Shown: piece by piece, positions 49,714-58,079 of the stretch
How positions within the stretch are numbered: position 1 is the stretch's first letter
Layout of the letters: every line of letters starts with the position of its first letter
Origin: Sedimentisphaerales bacterium
GTDB lineage: Bacteria; Planctomycetota; Phycisphaerae; Sedimentisphaerales; SM23-30
DNA: 64,000 bases
Direction: 5' to 3'
Assembly: GCA_028281535.1 (NCBI GenBank)
Contig: JANQJS010000046.1
Span: forward strand, 18,349-82,348
The notes under the pieces: model-generated
What the model was told of the DNA's origin: nothing
Seen by the model: only the letters and a program-made list of their open reading frames with translations
Database searches by the model: none
Program-made: the position numbers and the translations under genes

Positions 49714-52170
49714 ATGGACGGATCGCCGGAGTCAAGGATGACCCTCCGCCAGGCAATGGCCGGTAAATGGCAAATACCGGTATTCGTAATTTCAATGGCC
49801 ATGTTTGCTAGCTTGCTAGTTTATCTTCGGCCTAGAGATTATAAGCAGCCATTTGAGGAAAGGTATGCTCAGTTGGAGCAACTTTCTGAATCAGGTCGCT
49901 ATTCAGAATTTTATGCTACCGCAGAACAGTTACGCCTTGATACTGAAACTGAAAAGCAGCTAGGCCAGGTTCATGGTTTAGTTGCTCAGGCAAGAGCTGC
50001 TGAGTTGAGGCATCGTCGAGAATTTGGGGTCGATACCTATGAAAAACGATCACTTCCATCAAATTATCAAACGATTATCCAGGACTATACCGAAGCTGTT
50101 AAACGCGAATGGGTCGCTGATGAAACGGATGAGATGGCCAATGTGTTTCACGATGTTGGCTTATCCTATTGGAATTTGAATGAGAGTGACAAGGCGATAA
50201 AACGGCTTGAAAAAGCTCTCGAGATGGGGGAGTCCTATCATTTTAATATCAAAAGTGATCTTGTTAAAATGTATCTGCAGTCTAGGCCGGAAGGTTATTT
50301 GGATAAAGCGAAGGGGCTTCTTGAAGAGATTCTCTCTAATGATGAGTTGGATTCAGAGAAGAAGGCTTGGGCGTTTGTTCGTAAGTCGGAAGTGTTAATT
50401 ACTCAGGGCAACGAAACGCAAGCTTTAAAATTACTTAATGAAAAGAGTGTCGATTATCGTGAATCCAGTTACAGTGATGAAATGGAGTTAATGCGCGCTC
50501 GAGCATTGCGTAATGCCGGAGAACAAGATTTAGCAGATATTATATTGCGTGATTTACTCAAGCGGACCAATGACAGAGGTGATATTTATGCCCAGGTCTG
50601 TTTAGAATTGGGCAAAATTAATTACGAGCAATTTCGCGATTATGATGCCAGTCAGTTTTTCACTAATGTAACGGATACGCAGCTTGGTAAAAATTGGTAT
50701 GTGGGAGGGCAATTGGGCCTGGCTCAGTGTGCTGCGATGCAAAAACGATATGATGTGGCATTGGATTTATTTAAACAAGTTACCGGTGCCTTGAAAAAAT
50801 CACCTTATAATCGTGTTGTTGATCAAAAAGAAGTGCAAAATAGTCTTGTGATGATTTCAAGGCATTTAAGCTTGCAAAAAGATTATAGTCGAGCTTTACA
50901 GTTTATGGATGTCGAAATGCAAGTGGTACTCGATGGTGATATCGAGGCGGCTGAGCGCCATGCTCAATTGCACCGCTTGCGAGCCCAGCAGTTAGCCGAT
51001 TCATTAGCTGCTTCACAGGCAGATCTTAAGACAACTAACCCAACAGAAAATGAAGCACTATGGTTACAGCAGCAAAATAATTTGATTTTAACTCATTATA
51101 ATCATGCTGCAGATGGGTATATGCGTGTTTCAGAATTAGGTGTTGATCAAGATGAATTGTATGGCAGGAGTTTGTGGGATGCTGCGATTTATTATGACAA
51201 AGCAGGTAATGTTGAAAAATCAATAGAAGTATGGCATAAAATTGTTCGTGAACGAGAAGGTAAGCCGCAATGGCCACTAGCGTTGTATCGATTATCGCAA
51301 TCCTATCAAGCGATTGGGCAGTATGATGATGCTATTGAGTATTATGTTTTACTAAAAGATAAACATCCAAATTCTCCTGAAGTATTTAAAGGGATGGTTG
51401 CTTTAGCCAAATGTTATATCGCGAAAGCGACATCGGGTGACCAGTCTCAAGATTTTCTGGAATCAGCAGAAACATTATTGAAATCTGTGTTAAGTAATTT
51501 GGCTGTTACTCCTAAAGCGAATGCATATCGAGATGCACTTTTTGAGTTGGGACATCTATACTATACAGCTGAAAGATATCCAGATGCTATCAATGTTTAC
51601 ATTGAAGGGATTGATCGGTATCCAAATGACCCATTATTGGGCAAAGCACTCTTTTTAGTAGGTGATTCATATCGTCGAAGCGGCTTAGCTTTAGAGAACA
51701 ATAATGGTGATGATGCGGATCCCATTGCGGCAGTCCTTAAAGAACAAGCTTCTGCGAGAAAACAACAATATATTGCAAATGCAAGAAGTTATTTTACTCG
51801 GGCAATCAAGTTTTATGATGCAATACCAGATAGACGTCGTTCAGGACTGGATGATATGTATTTAGAATATTCTTGGCTCTATCGGGCTGATTGTTTATTT
51901 GATTTAGGGTTATACCGCCAAGCTGCAGAAGCGTATGAGGAAACAGCTTTGAGATACCAGTTAACTTCAACCGCATTGGCGTCATTTGTTCAGATTATCA
52001 ACTGTAAAACATTGTTAGGTAAATCTGATGAAGCGAAGTCTACGCAAAAGCGTGCAATTTGGCAGTTGCGAAAAATGCCTGATGACGCATTTGCAAAAGG
52101 AAAAGTTCAGTTTTCACGAGCCCAATGGCAAAACTGGTTTCAGGGGTTGGAAACCACTGGATTATGGTAA
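49714..52170 (+). CDS. membrane-anchored TPR protein
   Basis: An 818-residue protein with one membrane helix near the N-terminus (about 19-37, IPVFVISMAMFASLLVYL). A long run of TPR-like repeats to the end follows, for example YWNLNESDKAIKRLEKALEM, YDVALDLFKQVTGALKKSPY, AIEYYVLLKDKHPNSPEVFK and YPDAINVYIEGIDRYPNDPL. The repeats should lie in the periplasm or equivalent compartment. It stands between the merR-type gene and flgN-like gene in the flagellar cluster, 19 bp before the latter. It may scaffold the basal body or motor, as TPR proteins do in some other flagellated bacteria. Family not recognised. Confidence 0.8.
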   Translation: MDGSPESRMTLRQAMAGKWQIPVFVISMAMFASLLVYLRPRDYKQPFEERYAQLEQLSESGRYSEFYATAEQLRLDTETEKQLGQVHGLVAQARAAELRHRREFGVDTYEKRSLPSNYQTIIQDYTEAVKREWVADETDEMANVFHDVGLSYWNLNESDKAIKRLEKALEMGESYHFNIKSDLVKMYLQSRPEGYLDKAKGLLEEILSNDELDSEKKAWAFVRKSEVLITQGNETQALKLLNEKSVDYRESSYSDEMELMRARALRNAGEQDLADIILRDLLKRTNDRGDIYAQVCLELGKINYEQFRDYDASQFFTNVTDTQLGKNWYVGGQLGLAQCAAMQKRYDVALDLFKQVTGALKKSPYNRVVDQKEVQNSLVMISRHLSLQKDYSRALQFMDVEMQVVLDGDIEAAERHAQLHRLRAQQLADSLAASQADLKTTNPTENEALWLQQQNNLILTHYNHAADGYMRVSELGVDQDELYGRSLWDAAIYYDKAGNVEKSIEVWHKIVREREGKPQWPLALYRLSQSYQAIGQYDDAIEYYVLLKDKHPNSPEVFKGMVALAKCYIAKATSGDQSQDFLESAETLLKSVLSNLAVTPKANAYRDALFELGHLYYTAERYPDAINVYIEGIDRYPNDPLLGKALFLVGDSYRRSGLALENNNGDDADPIAAVLKEQASARKQQYIANARSYFTRAIKFYDAIPDRRRSGLDDMYLEYSWLYRADCLFDLGLYRQAAEAYEETALRYQLTSTALASFVQIINCKTLLGKSDEAKSTQKRAIWQLRKMPDDAFAKGKVQFSRAQWQNWFQGLETTGLW

Positions 52171-52189
52171 CACTCTGAGAGGATTGGTA

Positions 52190-52657
52190 ATGACATCTAC
52201 ACAGGCAATGAATATTGGTAATACTTTGATTAATCTACTGTCACAGCAGCGAATGCTCTATCGCCAACTTAAAGAATTGGCAACAAAGCAGTCTTCACTT
52301 GTTGATGGTAGTGATCCGGAAATGTTATTGAGGGTATTGGCGTCCAGGCAAAGGTTGATCAATAAGCTAACTGCTATTGATCAGGAATTAGAACCCATTC
52401 GATCAGATTGGAACGCAGTTTCGCAGTCATTGCCTCCGCAGCAGCGACAAGAGGCACAGGAATTAATTGCAAGCGTGCAAGATATTTTAGGAGAAATAAT
52501 AGCACGTGATGAAAAAGACACAAAAGCGTTGTTTGATCAAAAACAGAAAGTGTCACAGGAAATTAAATCTGCTTCGAGTGGTAAGAAAATGAATCAAGCA
52601 TATGTACAAACCGGCCAAGAGATTCAAAGTAGTATCATAGATACGGTCAGTGAGTGA
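52190..52657 (+). CDS. flgN: FlgN-like flagellar export chaperone
   Basis: A 155-residue all-helical protein with the FlgN pattern (LINLLSQQRMLYRQLKELAT, then LLRVLASRQRLINKLTAIDQ and a long C-terminal coiled coil). FlgN-type chaperones hold hook-filament junction proteins before export. The frame is open to 52028, but that part overlaps the TPR gene. I choose the ATG at 52190, which has GAGAGG upstream. Sequence identity to known FlgN is low by eye, and the assignment rests on helix pattern plus position in the flagellar cluster. Confidence 0.65.
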   Translation: MTSTQAMNIGNTLINLLSQQRMLYRQLKELATKQSSLVDGSDPEMLLRVLASRQRLINKLTAIDQELEPIRSDWNAVSQSLPPQQRQEAQELIASVQDILGEIIARDEKDTKALFDQKQKVSQEIKSASSGKKMNQAYVQTGQEIQSSIIDTVSE

Positions 52658-52663
52658 TTAGTA

Positions 52664-53521
52664 ATGGAAATTGGTATGTCTACACCTGGAAAAGAACAGT
52701 TAAATAACAACTCAGAAGAAGTTATGGAGCAGCTTACTTCTGTGTTTGAGATGTATAATCAAACAACAGATAGAATGCATCGTTCCCATGAGCAATTACA
52801 GTTGGAAGTTATTCGGTTGCGGCGTGAGCTTGAGCAAAAAAACGAACAATTGCAACGTAAGAATCGTTTAGCTGCTTTGGGTGAAATGGCTGCTGGTATA
52901 GCTCACGAAATACGAAATCCATTAGGTGGTGTACAACTCTATGCCTCTCTTTTGCAAAATGATCTCGTCGGGCAAGAGAAGCCTTTGGAGTGGGTCAAAA
53001 AGATCTCAAAAGGTGTACATGCTCTGGATCAAATCGTCAATGACGTACTTGTGTTTACTCAAGATCAGCCCTGCATTAAAGCGGATGTTAATTTAAAGGG
53101 ATTGATCGTTGAGGTGCTTGACTATGTTCAGCCGCAATTAAATCTTACAGATATCAAAATTAGCTATGATGAAATTGATAATGATTTTGTCGTCCAAGCA
53201 GATGTGAATATGCTTCGTCAAGTATTATTAAATCTACTAATGAATGCAATTGATGCTGTTGAGAACGATGGGATTGTAACTTTGGGGGCAACAAATTATA
53301 CCGCGGATGGGTATCAAACTAAAATTACAATCAAAGACAATGGTGAAGGGCTCAAATCGAGTAGTAAGGATAAAATATTTAATCCATTTTATACAACAAA
53401 AGATACAGGTATTGGACTAGGTTTGGCAATTGTGCATCGTTTGGTTGAATGCCATGAGGGTGCCATTAGTGCTGTCGATAACGAGTCGGGCGGTGCGACG
53501 TTTTCATTACTATTGCCTTAG
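52664..53521 (+). CDS. sensor histidine kinase, FlrB/FleS-like
   Basis: A 285-residue soluble kinase. A coiled coil (about 20-70) leads to the H-box MAAGIAHEIRNPLGG with H81. It is followed by the N-box QVLLNLLMNAIDAV, G1 IKDNGEGL, the F-box NPFYTTKDTG and G2 GIGLGLAIVHRL. No membrane segment or PAS domain is present, so it senses something inside the cell, probably flagellar assembly state as FlrB/FleS do. It ends 22 bp before the response regulator, its likely partner. Met5 is an alternative start. Confidence 0.9.
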   Translation: MEIGMSTPGKEQLNNNSEEVMEQLTSVFEMYNQTTDRMHRSHEQLQLEVIRLRRELEQKNEQLQRKNRLAALGEMAAGIAHEIRNPLGGVQLYASLLQNDLVGQEKPLEWVKKISKGVHALDQIVNDVLVFTQDQPCIKADVNLKGLIVEVLDYVQPQLNLTDIKISYDEIDNDFVVQADVNMLRQVLLNLLMNAIDAVENDGIVTLGATNYTADGYQTKITIKDNGEGLKSSSKDKIFNPFYTTKDTGIGLGLAIVHRLVECHEGAISAVDNESGGATFSLLLP

Positions 53522-53543
53522 GCCAATATATAGGAGATTTTAA

Positions 53544-54911
53544 ATGGCAAATATTTTAGTAGTAGATGACAAAGAAATGATGCGGGATTCACTGCAAGAA
53601 ACATTAAGTGTGATTGGGCACAATGTATCCTCTGCAGAATCTGCCATTCACGGCTTGGCAATGGTTAAAAAAACGTCATTTGATGTTATTATTTCTGATC
53701 TTAAAATGCCAAAAATGGATGGCTTGGAATTTATTGATGCTCTAGGTAAAACAAGTTCTGATGCAGATATTATTATGATGACCGCTTTTGCTTCCGTCCA
53801 TACTGCCGTAGAAGCTATGCGGAAGGGGGCATATGACTATATCCAAAAACCATTTGATGCTGATGAAATTGTCTTGCTGCTTGAGCGAGTATTAGATCAC
53901 CGTCGTTTGTCGCGTGAAAATGAAGCATTTCAAACAACACATAAAGATTGGCAAAGAAGCTGTGAGCTGATTGGTTCAAGTCCTGCGATGCATAATGTTT
54001 TGGATAAAATCAAATTGGTTGCTCGTAGTGGTGCAACTGTTTTTATTCAAGGAGAATCAGGTACAGGCAAAGAGCTCATTGCTAAAGCCATACATGCCAA
54101 CAGTTCCAGGGTGAATAAGCCCTTTTTGTGTGTAAATTGTGCCGCGCTATCCAGCACCCTTTTGGAGAGTGAATTATTTGGGCACGAGAAAGGAGCATTT
54201 ACGGGAGCTGATCAAATACGCAAAGGCCGATTTGAGTTAGCGGATGGCGGAACGTTGTTATTGGATGAGATTAGCGAAATGGATTTGCCGCTACAGGCTA
54301 AATTATTGCGTGTTTTACAGGAACGTGAATTTGATCGAGTGGGTAGCAGTGTTTCACGAAAAGTAGATGTTAAGGTCATCGCAACAACAAATCGAGACTT
54401 GGAAGATTGGGTGCGTGAAGGCAAATTTCGTGAAGATTTATATTATCGACTAAATGTTGTACCTATTATGGTGCCGCCGCTTCGAATGCGATCAGGTGAA
54501 GATATTGAGCTGTTATGCGATTACTTTCTAAGGAGAAATTCTCAGAGAGATGGTTTACCTTTAAAAATGTTAAGTTCATCTGCTTTGCAGCTTTTGCAGA
54601 AGTATAACTGGCCTGGTAATGTCCGGGAATTAGAAAATCTTATTGAGCGAGTATGTATCTTGGATGAATCTGAAATAATAGATACAGCAACGATTGAAAA
54701 ATGGTTGGAAACTGGATCAATTGGATTTGAAGATTTTAGTGTAGATTCCTCGACTATGAAATTGTCGGATATGGAAAGGTGTTTGATTGAGCGTACTTTA
54801 GAGAAGTATGATGGGCATCGCCAAAAGACTGCGGAGTCATTAGGGATAGGAGTTCGGACTCTTGGGATGAAATTGAAAAAATGGAAGACTGAAGAGGCGG
54901 CGGCTTTATAG
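53544..54911 (+). CDS. sigma-54-dependent response regulator, FlrC/FleR-like
   Basis: A 455-residue NtrC-type activator. The receiver domain (1-120) has D52 as phosphorylation site in DVIISDLKMPKMDG. The AAA+ domain (about 142-380) shows GESGTGKELIAKAIH, the sigma-54 contact loop GAFTGA, and LADGGTLLLDEI. A Fis-type helix-turn-helix (about 415-450, RTLEKYDGHRQKTAESLGI) ends it. It is phosphorylated by the kinase encoded just upstream. The -24/-12 promoter in front of flgB, 210 bp after its stop, is the obvious target. Confidence 0.93.
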   Translation: MANILVVDDKEMMRDSLQETLSVIGHNVSSAESAIHGLAMVKKTSFDVIISDLKMPKMDGLEFIDALGKTSSDADIIMMTAFASVHTAVEAMRKGAYDYIQKPFDADEIVLLLERVLDHRRLSRENEAFQTTHKDWQRSCELIGSSPAMHNVLDKIKLVARSGATVFIQGESGTGKELIAKAIHANSSRVNKPFLCVNCAALSSTLLESELFGHEKGAFTGADQIRKGRFELADGGTLLLDEISEMDLPLQAKLLRVLQEREFDRVGSSVSRKVDVKVIATTNRDLEDWVREGKFREDLYYRLNVVPIMVPPLRMRSGEDIELLCDYFLRRNSQRDGLPLKMLSSSALQLLQKYNWPGNVRELENLIERVCILDESEIIDTATIEKWLETGSIGFEDFSVDSSTMKLSDMERCLIERTLEKYDGHRQKTAESLGIGVRTLGMKLKKWKTEEAAAL

Positions 54912-54913
54912 TC

Positions 54914-54959
54914 GGCAGAAATTGCGCGTTCTGCTCGGCAGAAACTGCCTGTTTTTTTT
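54914..54959 (+). terminator. intrinsic terminator after the response regulator
   Basis: GGCAG-AAA-CTGCC (54937-54949) is followed after TG by eight U residues. A second stem, GCAGAA/TTCTGC, lies just before. It separates the regulatory genes from the flgB operon, which has its own sigma-54 promoter. Between the terminator and that promoter I see no gene. Confidence 0.75.
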
Positions 54960-55122
54960 GCTTGCCAAGGTAGGTAAATGATACCTGTTGAAAATGAGTA
55001 GTTTTGAATGATGTGTGAAGATGTGTGGCGTGTAAGTGTTTTTTGTGATGAGGCTTATGGGAGTCTGGTTTTGGCGTTTTGTTTTAGATTTATTTTTGGA
55101 AAATCTAATAATTTGACATACA

Positions 55123-55138
55123 TGGCATCATAATTGCT
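55123..55138 (+). promoter_or_regulatory. sigma-54 promoter of the flgB operon
   Basis: TGGCATCATAATTGCT matches the -24/-12 consensus (TGGCA and TTGCT, with exactly 10 bp between GG and GC). The start would be about 35 bases before flgB. A sigma-54 activator is encoded immediately upstream, which makes the match convincing. Confidence 0.85.
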
Positions 55139-55183
55139 CTGTATTTATTGGATGAAATATATACATGAATATGAGGCGTTTTA

Positions 55184-55621
55184 ATGTTGTTTGAGAATTT
55201 AATTGAACGTGGTTCCGTATCTGTTTTACAGCATGTGATGACTTTTACTGAAAAGCGACACTCTGTGTTAGCGAATAATGTCGCTAATTTTGATACCGTT
55301 GGTTACAAAATGAAAGATTTGCCGGTAGCGGAGTTTAATAAAGCTTTGACAGATGCCATTGAAAAGCGTGATCGTCGCGGGGCAGGAGCAAGTTTAGATT
55401 TTCAAGCAACTCGTCATTTCAGTGTTGGGCCAGATAAAAAGTTAAAGGTTAGGCCAAGTGAAATTGAAGGGAATAATATTCTTTTTCACGACAAAAATAA
55501 CCGTTTCATTGAAAAACAAATGACCGAAATGGCAAAAAACTCATCGCGACACACTCGAGTGACTGAGTTACTTCGTCAAAAATATGATTTATTAAGAACA
55601 GCCATTCGTGGAAGAGTATAA
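55184..55621 (+). CDS. flgB: flagellar basal-body rod protein FlgB
   Basis: A 145-residue proximal rod protein. It opens with the amphipathic LFENLIERGSVSVLQHVMTF and has the rod signature RHSVLANNVANFDTVGYKMKDL near residue 27. The C-terminal helix (MTEMAKNSSRHTRVTELLRQ) is typical of axial proteins. It is exported through the flagellar type III apparatus to form the rod with FlgC. It is the first gene of the basal body operon after the sigma-54 promoter, and a GAGGC stretch lies before the ATG. Confidence 0.93.
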   Translation: MLFENLIERGSVSVLQHVMTFTEKRHSVLANNVANFDTVGYKMKDLPVAEFNKALTDAIEKRDRRGAGASLDFQATRHFSVGPDKKLKVRPSEIEGNNILFHDKNNRFIEKQMTEMAKNSSRHTRVTELLRQKYDLLRTAIRGRV

Positions 55622-55635
55622 TTTAGGAGTTAACT

Positions 55636-56037
55636 ATGGCGATAAGTGCATTTGATATTTCAACATCAGGCTTGGTTGCACAGAGAATACGTATGAATAC
55701 TGTTGCAATGAATATTGCCAATGCTGATTCTGTTGATAGCCCGGAAGGTGGCCCTTATCGCCGCCGCAGTGTTATATTTGAGTCTGGAATGAATGGAATG
55801 GATCGCAGTGACAAAGGTGTGCATGTGTCGGAGATTCAAAAAGAAGAGACGTTTCGGATGAAATATGACCCTAAGCATCCTTATGCTAATGAAGAGGGTT
55901 ATGTGAAACTTCCTGGAATAAATCCATTAGTTGAAATGGTAAATGGCATGGAAGCTAGTCGAGCGTATGAGGCAAACTTAGCCGCAATGGAAATGAGTAA
56001 GACAATTTCAACTAACACGCTGAGATTACTTGGATAG
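55636..56037 (+). CDS. flgC: flagellar basal-body rod protein FlgC
   Basis: A 133-residue rod protein with the axial start ISTSGLVAQRIRMNTVAMNI, then ANADSVDSPEGGPYRRRSVIF. The C-terminus has YVKLPGINPLVEMVNGMEAS and MEMSKTISTNTLRLLG, a near-standard FlgC end. AGGAG stands 7 bases before the ATG. The gene follows flgB by 14 bp; both form the proximal rod. Confidence 0.95.
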   Translation: MAISAFDISTSGLVAQRIRMNTVAMNIANADSVDSPEGGPYRRRSVIFESGMNGMDRSDKGVHVSEIQKEETFRMKYDPKHPYANEEGYVKLPGINPLVEMVNGMEASRAYEANLAAMEMSKTISTNTLRLLG

Positions 56038-56041
56038 CAAA

Positions 56042-56070
56042 GACGTCCGTTGGCGGAGCCGACGGACGTC
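56042..56070 (+). repeat. GC-rich hairpin between flgC and fliE
   Basis: GACGTCCGT pairs perfectly with ACGGACGTC. The stem continues with TGGC/GCCG (one T-G pair) to a GGA loop, giving 13 bp. It starts 5 bases after flgC and has no U tract. It stands out as GC-rich against its surroundings and could be an mRNA stability element, a partial terminator, or one copy of a dispersed repeat. Confidence 0.7.
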
Positions 56071-56111
56071 ATCTGAAGAAGTTTTTAGCGATTATTAATT
56101 AAAGGTATATT

Positions 56112-56423
56112 ATGGTAGATCAGTCAAATTCAATTAATTTTCCTGGATTAATAAAACCCGATGTTCAATCAAAAGGTTCTCAAAATACGGAAAATGCAAA
56201 CGGGGCAGATTTTAAAAGCTTGCTCGTTGATAGTATTAACGAAGTTAATCGTTTGCAGACTGAAGCTGACGAAGCCAGGATGAATCTGGCGACAGGGAAA
56301 ACAGATAATATTGCTGAAGTTTTTACTGCCGTTAAAAAAGCTGAACTTGCATTTCAGACTTTAATGCAGATTCGAAATAATTTAATGGATGCTTATAACG
56401 AAATCAAACAAATGCGTGTATAA
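56112..56423 (+). CDS. fliE: flagellar hook-basal body protein FliE
   Basis: A 103-residue protein. The last 60 residues (FKSLLVDSINEVNRLQTEAD, NIAEVFTAVKKAELAFQTLM, QIRNNLMDAYNEIKQMRV) are clear FliE, which joins the MS ring to the rod. The N-terminus is variable and polar. It is set apart from flgC by 74 bp containing a strong hairpin, and is followed by fliF after 12 bp. Confidence 0.95.
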   Translation: MVDQSNSINFPGLIKPDVQSKGSQNTENANGADFKSLLVDSINEVNRLQTEADEARMNLATGKTDNIAEVFTAVKKAELAFQTLMQIRNNLMDAYNEIKQMRV

Positions 56424-56435
56424 TTAGAAGGCTAA

Positions 56436-58079
56436 ATGGAAATGGAATTCCTACGTCGAATATTAAATCAAATTCAAACACAACTAGGTGGTCTTACTGT
56501 AAGTCAAAAAATGGTGATTGCCTTACTCTTGATCTTTATGGCTGCCTCCATTTTCTTTATGGTTAGCTATGCGGCTGAGAAAGAAAAAGTTGCTTTATTA
56601 AATAAATCATTCAGTCAAGATGAACTTAATAGAATAGTAAATCAATTAAATGTTTATGGGGAAGAGTTTGAAGTTCGTGGCACACAAATTTGGGTACTAA
56701 AATCTGATTGGACAAAAATTATTGCTCAGTTGGGATTTGATGAAGTGTTACCTGAAAATACTTCTGGTGGTTGGGATTTGTTGCTTAACGATAAGGATAT
56801 TTGGGTTCCAGATAGTCACCGTAAGGACAAGAAAAATATCGTCCTTCAAGGTCAATTGGCAAGAGCGATATCAATGTGGCCAGGGGTTAATAAAGCCAGT
56901 GTTTTTATCAATCCTGGTGACAAGAGACGATTGGGAAATATTACACCCGTCGCATCTGCTTCAGTATTTATTGAATCGACCGGGAATATCTCTGCTAAAA
57001 AATTAGCTGTCTCAGCGGCTAGTTTTGTCAGCGGTGCAAACAATCGTATGAAACGGGAAAATGTGATCATTAATATTAATGGTAAGAACATTCCCGTGGT
57101 ATCTCAGGATGATGAAATAGATAGCGACTATATTGCTAAAAAAGTTCAGTATGAAGAATATTTTACTAAAAAGATTCGAGATATTCTTCCTGGTATGGAC
57201 GCGATTGTCCAGGTCGATGTAAAATGGAAAAACACACGTAGCGAAATCCACAAAAAAGAATTTAAGGGGGAGATCAGCTGGAATCCTGATACTGAAGTTC
57301 AAACGAGAGAAACCGATGATCAAAATCAGGATATTAAACAGGAGCCTGGACTTGTGGCGAATGCAAGTAACCAGAATACTTCTGGTGGTCGTATGCAAAA
57401 AAGTACGTCTAGTGATGATATGGCCAAGAAAGCAGCTTTTCCAGGTAGTATAGAAACCATTCAGAGAACGGGTATGGGTGGTACTAATATGATTACGGCA
57501 TCTGTTAGTATTGCAGATGAATATTTTAAAGAAAAGGCTACTACGCAATCTGGACAAGAAGCGGATAATAATACTGTTCAAGCCCTCATTGCTAAAGAAT
57601 TACCTGATATTCGAAAATCAGTAATGACAGCAATTGGCTTACAAGAAAACCAAGCTGATCAAGTGTTTATTACAACACATTGGGCGGGTGGGTTATTAGC
57701 AGATACTGTTCCACAAGAAGATCCCAGTATGGTAAGTACCATGATGGCAAAATATGGTGAACCTGTTGCGGTGACTGCTTTAGCATGTATTTCTTTATTA
57801 ATGGTCTTTATGATGGTTCGTAAAACAGTCGGGCCTGTTGAGGTTAGCGAAGAAGAAGCATTGGCTATGATGGCAGGAGATAAGCCACTTGATGCTCTTG
57901 GGCTTGAAGATAGTAATATAGATGATGGCGAAGAGGGTGACGCTCTCTTGTCGGGTATGGAACTGGATGAAGAATCAATTCGTTCCCAACAAGTATTGCA
58001 ACAAATACGAGAAATGATAGAAGAAGCTCCTGACAATGCGACAAACTTAATTCAAAAATGGATAACCGAGGAAGATTAA
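56436..58079 (+). CDS. fliF: flagellar MS-ring protein FliF
   Basis: A 547-residue ring protein with two membrane segments (about 25-46, and about 444-463 with VAVTALACISLLMVFMMV). The periplasmic part includes FSQDELNRIVNQLNVYGEEF and the ring-building VLQGQLARAISMWPGVNKAS. The cytoplasmic tail that binds FliG is acidic (IREMIEEAPDNATNLIQKWI). It is the base on which the motor and export apparatus assemble. Its TAA is directly followed by the fliG ATG with no gap. Confidence 0.95.
   Translation: MEMEFLRRILNQIQTQLGGLTVSQKMVIALLLIFMAASIFFMVSYAAEKEKVALLNKSFSQDELNRIVNQLNVYGEEFEVRGTQIWVLKSDWTKIIAQLGFDEVLPENTSGGWDLLLNDKDIWVPDSHRKDKKNIVLQGQLARAISMWPGVNKASVFINPGDKRRLGNITPVASASVFIESTGNISAKKLAVSAASFVSGANNRMKRENVIININGKNIPVVSQDDEIDSDYIAKKVQYEEYFTKKIRDILPGMDAIVQVDVKWKNTRSEIHKKEFKGEISWNPDTEVQTRETDDQNQDIKQEPGLVANASNQNTSGGRMQKSTSSDDMAKKAAFPGSIETIQRTGMGGTNMITASVSIADEYFKEKATTQSGQEADNNTVQALIAKELPDIRKSVMTAIGLQENQADQVFITTHWAGGLLADTVPQEDPSMVSTMMAKYGEPVAVTALACISLLMVFMMVRKTVGPVEVSEEEALAMMAGDKPLDALGLEDSNIDDGEEGDALLSGMELDEESIRSQQVLQQIREMIEEAPDNATNLIQKWITEED

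Noticed and set aside
52028..52189. 54-residue N-terminal extension of the FlgN-like protein
   Set aside because: It lies within the TPR gene in another frame and has no helix pattern; the ATG at 52190 has a ribosome binding site.
55113..55118. TTGACA as a sigma-70 -35 box for flgB
   Set aside because: No acceptable -10 box lies 16-18 bp downstream, while the sigma-54 elements fit exactly.
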